Source: a bacterium
Lineage (GTDB): Bacteria > Zhuqueibacterota > Zhuqueibacteria > Residuimicrobiales > Residuimicrobiaceae
NCBI GenBank assembly: GCA_029554865.1
Contig: JAKPUX010000191.1
Coordinates: 26,701 to 90,700, forward strand
Length of the DNA: 64,000 nt
Direction of reading: 5' to 3'
Positions within the stretch are counted from its first letter, which is position 1. Every line of letters begins with the position of its first letter. Below the pieces are notes generated by a model. The model was not told where the DNA came from, did no database searches, and worked only from the letters and a program-made list of their open reading frames with translations. Of the stretch, positions 55,648-63,002 are shown piece by piece. The position numbers and the translations under genes are program-made.

Positions 55648-58600
55648 TTAAAAGTTGATGCGCAAACCCACCAGCGCCCGGCGGGGATTAAGAAAGAGGG
55701 GCGCGGTGAACCAGCCGATATTGATATGCTCCTTGTCCCACTCGCCCATCTGGTCATCCCCGTGCTGATCTCCGGTTTCGAAGGGAAAGTGCAGGGACTC
55801 CTTGTAGGCGTCATACTGGGAGGTGCTCATGTTCCAGTAGGAGAGGCGTTTCTGGTTGAGGAGGTTCTGGATGGTCAGCACCCCCTCGAGGCTTACCCCG
55901 CCGACGCGGAACATCTTGGAGGCGCGCAGGTCGAGGTTGGAATAGTCCACCACGTCGATGCGTTTCCACAACCGCTCCACCTCCTGTGGGTTGACGATCA
56001 CACGGCCGCCGTCGCGCCATTCGTAATAGAGATTGACAAAGATGTCGCCCAGCAGGGCGCCCGGCAGCCAGGTGATGGCATCGAGAATCCCGCCCTCGCC
56101 GGGTGTGATCCTCTTGAGGGTGTTGTGGATCCCTGAGGAACGCGGAGTGTGCAGGGTCAGGTTGAAATTGCCGCGCGGCCTCGGTTCGGTGATGGTGAGG
56201 TTGGGCCAGCGCTGCTCGTTGATCGCCTTGAGGCGGTTTTCATAGACCGTGGCCAGGCCGCTGCTGCCCCGCGACTGGAGCATGTACTCATAGTTGCCCC
56301 AGAAGGTGAGGTACTGGCCGAGGTTTTTCTCCAGGCGCACCTCGAGGCCGCGGATATCCTTGTAGGAATCGGGGAAGTAGCGGGAGACGTTGACCTCCTC
56401 CCAATAGTCGATGTAGGTGCGGCTGAGAGGCTCCCCCTTGATATCCTTGTAGTAGAGGGTGACGTTGAAGAGAAAGCTGCCGAGGAAGCGCTGCTCGTAG
56501 CCGAATTCATAGGCTATGGTCCGGGCCATGTCGAGGTCGACCGAGGGCACACTCGCCCAGCCCGGACCGGTGGCGAGGTTGTAAATGAAGTGAATGTTCG
56601 GCCGCTGGTAAAAGTGGCCGTAATTGAAGTAGAGTTTGCTGCCGGTAGTGACGGGGAAGGAGACCCCGAGGCGCGGCGAGAGCTTGAACTGGCTGCTTTT
56701 GCCGCCCTCAGGCCAGCCGGTGGGCGAATCGAGCTCCTCGCGGAAAGAGACCCAGCGTTCCCAGCTCCCGAAGCGTCCGGGCAGGTACTCATAGATGAGA
56801 TTGTAGAGGTTGGCATAGTCCTCGTCCAGGGGCTGCCGCACCTCAAAGGGCTCTTTCTGGGGGTTGAAATATTCGGCGCGCAGACCGACGTTGGCGATCA
56901 TCCCCTGGAATTCGAGCTTGTCCTGGAGGTAAAGGCCGATCTCAACCGGTTTGGCGGTGAAGTACTGCCAGGTGTCGGGAGTCCAGCTCTGTTCAGACTG
57001 GGCCCAGGTGCCGGAATTGACCTTGAGATAATTGTAGCGGATATCGAAACCGGTCTCGACCTGGTGATGGCGGCCGATCTGGGTGGTGACGTCGCCGCGC
57101 AGGCTGGCCAGCCAGGTGTAGGAGGAGTCGGCCGCCTGCAGCCCGCCGTAGAGCCAAAAGAGGTTGTTGATGTCGGTCAGCCAGTTGGTGGAGCCGTTGC
57201 GTGTACCCATGGTCGGGGCGTTGAGTACCCGCCATTTGTCCGTCAGGGATATCCAGGCATCGGCCCGGCTGGTATCCAGGGCGAAGGGTTTGAGGGTATG
57301 GTCATTGTAGCTGAACTGGAATTCCAGATCGTAGAAGGTCCGCGGCGAGATGGTATGGGTCAGCTTGGCCCCGCTGAGGATGTAGCGCTGGTCGTAGAAC
57401 TGCAGGCGGCTCTTGTTGAACATCTGCGCAAAGCCGTTGGCGCCCCCGAGCAGAGCCGCCTGCTGGGTCACCGAAGCGGAGTTGGAGCTGAGAAAATTGA
57501 AACGGGACGAGTTGTCGATCAGCGCCCCGCCGAAGGTCGAGGCCGAGCCCGCGGTGATGGTGTTGACGTTGGCATACATGCCGTTGAGCGAGAATTTCAT
57601 CGCCGGAGTCATCATGGTGGTGATTTTGGCCTGGGCGTTCCAGTCGACGTAATTGTCGCGCGGGCCGATAGGGAAAGCGTACTGGGTATTTTCGTACTTG
57701 CCGCCGAGCATGATGGTCGATCGTTTGGCCAGCGCGCCCCAGAGGGGGATCCAGGAGCCCGGCAGCGGCCCGGTCAGGGTTCCTTCAAGGTAGTAGTCGG
57801 GCTCCCTGGCGAACTCGTACTGGGGGTGCTGCAGCAGCCACAACTCGCGCTTCTGCTCCGCAGTCAGGACCGCGCTCTTGGGCAGGCCGATCGCTTCATA
57901 GTTGTTGCGGCCCTCATACTTGTTCTTCCAGCCCCGGAAAAAGCGCAGTTCAGGGGGCACCAGCTTGTTGTCGACCGTCCCCTTCCAGGCGAATCCGGTC
58001 GCGCCGGTGTCGGCGAAAACGCGGTAGATCCAGGAATCATCGCTCCAGGGATTGTTGCCGAAGAACTTGCGCTCCGTGGCCGGGGTCATATCCGCCTTGA
58101 CCGAGAGGGTATACTTGTCGCGGTTGCCCTCCTTGGTGACCACATTGACCAGCCCGGAGCGGAAGCCTCCGTACTTGGACTCGAAGCCGCCGGTGAGCAC
58201 CTGCAGCTCCTCGACCGATGTGGAGTTGAGCGAGAGATAGGAATTCTCCGAGCGGGGATCACGCAGGGAGATGCCGTCGATGCGGACATCGGTCTCGCGG
58301 ATGGCGCCGCCGCGGATGCTCAGGCCGTTGCCGTCGGTGTTGGCCACCAGCTCGACGCCCTTGATCTTGTTGACAAACTCGTCGACGCGCATCACCGGCG
58401 CTTCATCGATGCGCTGGGTGGTGATGATCTCCTGGGTGCTGGAGACATCGGCCTTGATCACCTCGCGCTGGGCGACCACCTGCACGGCCCCGACATCGAC
58501 CGCGGTCTGGCCGAGGCCGAAATTGAGGGTAGTGGTGCGGTCGAGATTGACCCGCACCTGGCGCTGCACCATCGGGATATAGCCCACCATGGTCGCGCGC

Positions 58601-58869
58601 ACATCGTAATTTCCGGGTGAAATGTTGAGGATGACGTAATAGCCCTCCAGATCGGCGGTCGCCCCCAGGCGGCCGGATAGGGAGACCGCCTTGCCTCCCT
58701 CCCACTGCGCCTCGACGATGATGTTGGCGCCGGGCAGGGGGTCACCGCTGGCCTTGTCGACGATCCGGCCGGCGATCTTGCCGCTGGCTGCCTGCGCCGG
58801 CAGCGCGCAGGCGATGATCAAAAGTCCGGTCAGCGTCAGAAAAAAGGCCGTGTTAAGCCTCGCGAACAT
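55648..58869 (-). CDS. TonB-dependent receptor with carboxypeptidase-regulatory domain
   Basis: 1073 aa from ATG 58869, which has AAGGAGG 7 bases upstream; the open frame before it is not signal-like. Signal peptide ending LPAQA. Residues 30-115: carboxypeptidase-regulatory-like domain (GKIAGRIVDKASGDPLPGAN). 125-240: plug ('DEFVNKIKGVELVANTDGNG', 'SIRGGAIRETDVRIDGISL'). The rest is a 22-strand type barrel ending in 'RALVGLRINF'. It would import a ligand across the outer membrane using TonB energy; the lack of SusD argues against a classic glycan system. Heads the unit with the 701-aa and PorV-like genes. Confidence 0.9.
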   Translation of the reverse strand: MFARLNTAFFLTLTGLLIIACALPAQAASGKIAGRIVDKASGDPLPGANIIVEAQWEGGKAVSLSGRLGATADLEGYYVILNISPGNYDVRATMVGYIPMVQRQVRVNLDRTTTLNFGLGQTAVDVGAVQVVAQREVIKADVSSTQEIITTQRIDEAPVMRVDEFVNKIKGVELVANTDGNGLSIRGGAIRETDVRIDGISLRDPRSENSYLSLNSTSVEELQVLTGGFESKYGGFRSGLVNVVTKEGNRDKYTLSVKADMTPATERKFFGNNPWSDDSWIYRVFADTGATGFAWKGTVDNKLVPPELRFFRGWKNKYEGRNNYEAIGLPKSAVLTAEQKRELWLLQHPQYEFAREPDYYLEGTLTGPLPGSWIPLWGALAKRSTIMLGGKYENTQYAFPIGPRDNYVDWNAQAKITTMMTPAMKFSLNGMYANVNTITAGSASTFGGALIDNSSRFNFLSSNSASVTQQAALLGGANGFAQMFNKSRLQFYDQRYILSGAKLTHTISPRTFYDLEFQFSYNDHTLKPFALDTSRADAWISLTDKWRVLNAPTMGTRNGSTNWLTDINNLFWLYGGLQAADSSYTWLASLRGDVTTQIGRHHQVETGFDIRYNYLKVNSGTWAQSEQSWTPDTWQYFTAKPVEIGLYLQDKLEFQGMIANVGLRAEYFNPQKEPFEVRQPLDEDYANLYNLIYEYLPGRFGSWERWVSFREELDSPTGWPEGGKSSQFKLSPRLGVSFPVTTGSKLYFNYGHFYQRPNIHFIYNLATGPGWASVPSVDLDMARTIAYEFGYEQRFLGSFLFNVTLYYKDIKGEPLSRTYIDYWEEVNVSRYFPDSYKDIRGLEVRLEKNLGQYLTFWGNYEYMLQSRGSSGLATVYENRLKAINEQRWPNLTITEPRPRGNFNLTLHTPRSSGIHNTLKRITPGEGGILDAITWLPGALLGDIFVNLYYEWRDGGRVIVNPQEVERLWKRIDVVDYSNLDLRASKMFRVGGVSLEGVLTIQNLLNQKRLSYWNMSTSQYDAYKESLHFPFETGDQHGDDQMGEWDKEHINIGWFTAPLFLNPRRALVGLRINF

Positions 58870-59051
58870 GACGGAACCTCCTTGTGAGGATGAAAAAGCG
58901 GGTCGTGCTGTGATATTCGGGGAGTGCCGGCGCCCAACTGAGGCGGCGGGAGTCGGACGGTGTTGGGGAGTTGATTCAGGCATCAGGAAACAGACTTCCC
59001 TCGTTCGAGGAATAAGATGTTTTCTTTATTGAATATAGCAATTGTGTTCCC
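58870..59051. promoter_or_regulatory. Divergent promoter region of TonB receptor and ROK genes
   Basis: AT-rich core at about 59015-59100 with no gene. The (-) strand carries ATTGCTATAT like the adhesin-array promoter. CCTCG-TT-CGAGG (58999-59010) is a perfect 5-bp palindrome that could be an operator or a small hairpin. Confidence 0.35.
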
Positions 59052-60083
59052 GTGAAGCAAGTTTTTTTCACTTGCATTTGTGTTTATATTTTGGCAATTT
59101 TGCTCCATCTTGTCATCCGCTGTCACCAGTCGGGAGGAACGAATACGCAGGTACTTGGCATCGATCTGGGCGGCACCAAAATCGCCGCAGCGCTCTTTGC
59201 ACAGGAGGGCAAACTAATACGCCGGGGCAGCGCCCTGCTGGAGGGCCGGCAGGGGCAAGAGGTCGGCGCGCTCATCACCGCGACCGCCCGCCGGCTGGCG
59301 GAGGGCGAGGAGATCGGCGCCATCGGCATCTGCATCCCGGGCATCTATTATGCCCGCACGGGCAGGGTATGGGCGCCCAACATTCCCGGCTGGAACGACT
59401 ATCCCCTGCTCGAGGAGCTTCAGCAGGCCTTTCCAGCCATCACGGTCCGCGTCGACAGCGATCGCGCCTGCTATATCCTCGGCGAGACCTGGCAGGGAGC
59501 GGCGCGGGGCTGCCGGAACGCCATCTTTCTCGCCGTCGGCACCGGCATCGGCGCCGGGATTCTCGTCGATGGCCGCATTTTGCGCGGTCATGACGATATC
59601 GCCGGGGCCGTCGGCTGGATGGGGCTGACCCAGCCCTGGCACCCCAAATACGCCGCCTGCGGCTGCTTCGAATACCATGCCGCCGGCGACGGCCTCGCCC
59701 GGGTCGCCCGGGAGTATCTCGCCGCGAACCCCGCAGCCCCCAGCATCCTGCGCACCAGACCTGAGCAGGAACTCAAGGGGGCTGATATCTTTACCGCCTT
59801 CGACCAGGACGATCCCCTCGCACAGCGCATCCTCGACGAAGCTATCGTCCACTGGGGCATGGCCGTGGCCAACCTGGTCAGCGCCTTCAACCCCGAAAAG
59901 TTCATCCTCGGCGGCGGCGTCTTCGGTCCCGCCGCCCGTTTTCTCGACCGCATCCGGGCAGAGGCGCAAAAATGGTCCCAGCCCATCGCCTTCTCCAGGG
60001 TGACCCTGGAGATCTCGGCCCTCGGCGGCGATGCCGGCCTTATCGGCGCCGGCAGCCTGGCGCTGGCAGCGGCGCGCGAATGA
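59052..60083 (+). CDS. ROK-family sugar kinase (start codon uncertain)
   Basis: The frame is open from GTG 59052, but the conserved ROK fold starts at 'QVLGIDLGGTKIAAALF' (59148). A GGGAGGA site at 59132-59138 is followed by ACG at the position where ATG would be expected (59145), so the true start is either ACG or the atypical hydrophobic extension. ATP motif DLGGTK, 'GTGIGAGILVDGRILRG' and the metal-binding region 'ACGCFEYHAAG' are visible; the usual zinc site CxCGxxGCxE has lost cysteines. Likely phosphorylates glucose, GlcNAc or ManNAc. First gene of a unit with an MFS transporter and a SIS isomerase. Confidence 0.82.
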   Translation: MKQVFFTCICVYILAILLHLVIRCHQSGGTNTQVLGIDLGGTKIAAALFAQEGKLIRRGSALLEGRQGQEVGALITATARRLAEGEEIGAIGICIPGIYYARTGRVWAPNIPGWNDYPLLEELQQAFPAITVRVDSDRACYILGETWQGAARGCRNAIFLAVGTGIGAGILVDGRILRGHDDIAGAVGWMGLTQPWHPKYAACGCFEYHAAGDGLARVAREYLAANPAAPSILRTRPEQELKGADIFTAFDQDDPLAQRILDEAIVHWGMAVANLVSAFNPEKFILGGGVFGPAARFLDRIRAEAQKWSQPIAFSRVTLEISALGGDAGLIGAGSLALAAARE

Positions 60084-60173
60084 TCCCCCGTTCCAGCGAA
60101 TCCGGCACCTGGCCGGCCAGGACTATTCACCCGCCGGCGGGCAGCAATGCACCTCCTAACCACAGGACACCCC

Positions 60174-61337
60174 ATGTCGTATAACCGTAAAGCCGTCTTT
60201 TCCGCCGCCTGCGTGGCGATGTTCATCTTCGGCATCGTCATGTCCATCCTCGGCGCCCTCCTCCCCTCGGTCATCGAACAGTTCGGCCTCGACAAGGCCA
60301 TGGCCGGGTCGCTCTTCCCCCTCATGACCATCGGCATGCTCCTGGGTTCTCTCCTCTTCGGCCCGATCGTCGACCGCTACGGCTACAAGATCCTGCTCAT
60401 CGTCTGCTCGACTTTTGTCCTCGCCGGTCTGCTCATGATCGGCCGGGCGACCGGGCTTGATCTGCTGCGCGGGGCGATGTTCCTCATCGGCCTCGGCGGC
60501 GGGGTCATCAACGGCGCCTCCAATGCCCTGGTCTCCGATATCTACGAGGAGGAGCGCGGCGCCCGCCTCAGCCTGCTCGGGGTCTTTTTCGGCATCAGCG
60601 CCTTCAGCATCCCCTTTCTCCTCGGCCTGCTCATGAAAAGCCTGGGCTATGCCCGCCTGGCTACCCTGGTCGGCGCCGCCGTGGCCATCCCGATCCTCTT
60701 TTTCCTCTTCATTCGCTTCCCGGAACCCAAGCAAAAACAGGGCTTTCCGCTCAAGGAGGGCGCCAAGCTGATCAGAGAGGCGCCCCTGCTCCTCTTCGGG
60801 CTGATGCTCTTCTTCGAGAGCGGCATGGAGATGACGATGGGGGGCTGGTCGGCCACCTTTTTCAATGAGGCCCTGGCCACCGAAAGCTCGCGGGCGGTGA
60901 TCTACCTCTCATTTTTCTGGTTGGCCCTGATGGCGGCGCGGCTGCTCCTTCCCGCGCTGCTGAAGCGCAGCCAGGCCGGCCGGCTGCTGGTCAGCTTTGT
61001 CGCCATCGCCTTTCTGGGCACGCTGCTGCTGCTCTCCGCAGGGGAAGCGGGCGAAGCCCTGCCCGGATTGATGATGGTGGGCTTTGGCTTTGCAGCGGTC
61101 TATCCCATCGTCCTCGGCTTTGTAGGCGACCGCTATCCCCAGCTCAGCGGTACGGCCTTCAGCATGGTTTTCGTCATGGCCCTGACCGGCGGCAGCCTCA
61201 TGCCGTGGATTTCAGGGCTGCTGGGTAAGGCCTATGGCCTGCGCATGGCCCTCGCCATCGTGCCGGCCGGTTTGATCCTGATGACCCTGGTCTTTACACT
61301 CGTGCGCAACAAATATCCCGAAAATAAAAAGGAGTAG
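60174..61337 (+). CDS. MFS sugar transporter (FucP/GlcNAc-permease-like)
   Basis: 387 aa from ATG 60174; the frame is open to 60147. Twelve membrane helices. MFS loop 'GSLLFGPIVDRYGYKILLI' (motif A, GxLxDRxG), 'GLGGGVINGASNALVSDIYE', 'GFGFAAVYPIVLGFVGDRYP'. The sequence resembles the fucose/glucose/N-acetylglucosamine permease group. Flanked by a sugar kinase (90 bases upstream) and a SIS isomerase (3 bases downstream), it should bring an amino sugar or hexose across the inner membrane. Confidence 0.88.
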   Translation: MSYNRKAVFSAACVAMFIFGIVMSILGALLPSVIEQFGLDKAMAGSLFPLMTIGMLLGSLLFGPIVDRYGYKILLIVCSTFVLAGLLMIGRATGLDLLRGAMFLIGLGGGVINGASNALVSDIYEEERGARLSLLGVFFGISAFSIPFLLGLLMKSLGYARLATLVGAAVAIPILFFLFIRFPEPKQKQGFPLKEGAKLIREAPLLLFGLMLFFESGMEMTMGGWSATFFNEALATESSRAVIYLSFFWLALMAARLLLPALLKRSQAGRLLVSFVAIAFLGTLLLLSAGEAGEALPGLMMVGFGFAAVYPIVLGFVGDRYPQLSGTAFSMVFVMALTGGSLMPWISGLLGKAYGLRMALAIVPAGLILMTLVFTLVRNKYPENKKE

Positions 61338-61340
61338 AAT

Positions 61341-62102
61341 ATGCTTGCAAAAGAGTGGCTGGAGAACGCCCGCGGGGTGATGGATCGGATTGAATCCACC
61401 CAGGTCGAGAATATCAACAAGGCCGCGGCGCTGATGGCCGATGCCATCGGCGGCGGGCATTGGGTCCATACCTTCGGCTGCGGACATGCGACCCTGCCGA
61501 TCGAGGAGATGTACCCCCGCATCGGCGGCTTTGTCGGCTTTCATCCCATGATCGAGATACCCCTCTCCTTCTTCACCCACATCGTCGGCGAGATGGGCGT
61601 CCACCAGTTCGTCTTCCTGGAACGGGTCGAGGGCTACGGCCAGCAGATCATGAAATCCTACAATTTTGATCAGAACGATGTCATGTGGCTCTTTTCCCAT
61701 TCCGGCATCAACAACGTCAATATCGACATCGCCCTCGAGGCCCGGCGACTGGGCATGAAGATCGTGGTTTTCGGATCAGCCGGCGAGTTCTCGGGAGTAA
61801 AAACCCGCCACTCCTCGGGCAAACAGATCTTCGAACTGGCCGATGTCGTGGTCGACACCTGCGTGCCGGCCCAGGACGCCTCGGTGCCCCTGAAAAACCA
61901 CGTCGACAAGATCGGCCCGGTCTCGACCATGGCCTTCGTCACGGCGGTATGGATGACCATCTGCACCGTGGCCGAAATCCTCGCCGACCGCGGCGTCAAG
62001 CTGCACATCCATCCCAGCCACAATGTGCCGGGCGACACCACCGCCCGCCAGCGCCTGGATGAGGCCCTCGCCGAATACAAGCGGCGGATCGCGGGGGTAT
62101 AA
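61341..62102 (+). CDS. SIS-domain phosphosugar isomerase/binding protein (UPF0309-like)
   Basis: 253 aa, ATG with AAGGAG 6 bases upstream. SIS fold with the sugar-phosphate site 'VHTFGCGHATLPIEEMYPRIG' and a second loop 'LFSHSGINNVNIDIALEARR'. The UPF0309 group of SIS proteins is linked by context to amino-sugar phosphates. With the ROK kinase and MFS permease it forms an uptake-phosphorylation-isomerisation unit. The exact isomer (for example GlcNAc-6-P or MurNAc-6-P) is not fixed by sequence; it lacks the etherase-type motif of MurQ. Confidence 0.85.
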   Translation: MLAKEWLENARGVMDRIESTQVENINKAAALMADAIGGGHWVHTFGCGHATLPIEEMYPRIGGFVGFHPMIEIPLSFFTHIVGEMGVHQFVFLERVEGYGQQIMKSYNFDQNDVMWLFSHSGINNVNIDIALEARRLGMKIVVFGSAGEFSGVKTRHSSGKQIFELADVVVDTCVPAQDASVPLKNHVDKIGPVSTMAFVTAVWMTICTVAEILADRGVKLHIHPSHNVPGDTTARQRLDEALAEYKRRIAGV

Positions 62103-62136
62103 TAAAAAAGCCCGGTGCGCTGAAGGCGCACCGGGC
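62102..62136 (-). terminator. Intrinsic terminator of the 133-aa membrane protein gene
   Basis: GCCCGGTGCGC (62110-62120), loop TGAAG, GCGCACCGGGC (62126-62136); T-run on (-). It starts right at the SIS gene stop and may also stop (+) transcripts. Confidence 0.85.
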
Positions 62137-62166
62137 GAATCCGGCTCGACGGCGTGGTACTGCCGC

Positions 62167-62568
62167 CTAATAGGGGAGATCGTTTTCCTCCCGCTGTTCT
62201 TCGATGCGGAGGACCTGGGTGACGACATATCTGCTCATCCCCCGCCAAGGCAGGGCATGGAGATACTCCTTGTAGCGCAGCTCGACGAACTTGCCGCTGG
62301 CGTTTTCGAGCTTTTTGGCGACCTCATCCGAAACCACACTGAATTCGAATTCATTGCTTTGCATCGAGCCGGGGGCCGGGGTCTTGAAGCCGGTCTGGAT
62401 CAGGCGGCCTTCCCAGGTCTTGAAGACATAGCCCTTTTTCACCAGAAAGTTGAGATCGCCCGCCTTGACACCCTCGCCGAAAACGAAGTAATAGCGCCAC
62501 CAAGCAAAGAGGCCCAGGGCAATAAGAAAAAAGAGCATCCCGCAGCCGAAATACTTCTTGCCTTTCAT
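62167..62568 (-). CDS. Small membrane-anchored protein, function unknown
   Basis: 133 aa from ATG 62568; the open frame begins 45 bases earlier. One N-terminal membrane helix (GCGMLFFLIALGLFAWW), then 'GEGVKAGDLNFLVKKGYVFKTWEGRLIQTG' spread over residues 30-60 and a beta-rich end. Close in pattern to a family in Bacteroidota that is often wrongly named 6-phosphogluconate dehydrogenase; it has none of that enzyme's domains. Monocistronic, convergent with the amino-sugar unit. Confidence 0.7.
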   Translation of the reverse strand: MKGKKYFGCGMLFFLIALGLFAWWRYYFVFGEGVKAGDLNFLVKKGYVFKTWEGRLIQTGFKTPAPGSMQSNEFEFSVVSDEVAKKLENASGKFVELRYKEYLHALPWRGMSRYVVTQVLRIEEQREENDLPY

Positions 62569-62781
62569 GGTCCTTTTCTCCCTGATTGGAATCATAGATA
62601 AGATTTGCCACAAAAATTAGCTAATCGCCCAGCTAAAAACAAGTAAAATGTCATTTGGCTCTGCGGGACGATCAAAAAAAGCCCGCCGGCCCTGCCGGAT
62701 CCGGACTGCCGAGAATAAATTCGCTTTAATTTTGGTTTCAGTTTTATACCTTGGTGTCCATCGAAAAAAAAGGAGAAAACC

Positions 62782-62886
62782 ATGGCTAAAAATCAGGATG
62801 TAAAACCCAAAGAGAATAAAAAGAAATCCGAGAAAAGCATCAAGGAGAAACGGGCTGAGAAGAAAGCTAAAAAAGCAGCCAAATAA
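62782..62886 (+). CDS. 34-aa lysine-rich microprotein
   Basis: ATG with a perfect AAGGAG 7 bases upstream; 34 codons, about 40% Lys and the rest mostly Ala, Glu, Asn (MAKNQDVKPKENKKKSEKS start, KKAKKAAK end). Followed at once by a long terminator hairpin, so it is a self-contained small transcription unit. It looks like a basic, disordered, possibly nucleic-acid or ribosome-associated peptide. Function unknown. Confidence 0.6.
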   Translation: MAKNQDVKPKENKKKSEKSIKEKRAEKKAKKAAK

Positions 62887-62892
62887 GCTCCG

Positions 62893-62929
62893 AAACACGA
62901 AGGGCGGCTGACAGCCGCCCTTTGTGTTT
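62893..62929 (+). terminator. Long intrinsic terminator after microprotein gene
   Basis: 16-bp stem with one mismatch (62893-62908 / 62914-62929) around TGACA, GC core GGGCGGC/GCCGCCC, T-rich 3' arm. Confidence 0.8.
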
Positions 62930-63002
62930 ACCAATCCCCCGCCCTTCGCCGCCGCTCCGGAGGGCGCTCCGCAGTCGCATGCAAGGGTTTGAGAACAGGA
63001 CT

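Noticed and set aside
53606..58620. Antisense (+) frames of 637 and 823 codons opposite the 701-aa and TonB-receptor genes
   Set aside because: The (-) frames have clear signal peptides, domains and ribosome sites; the (+) frames have none and are by-products of high GC.
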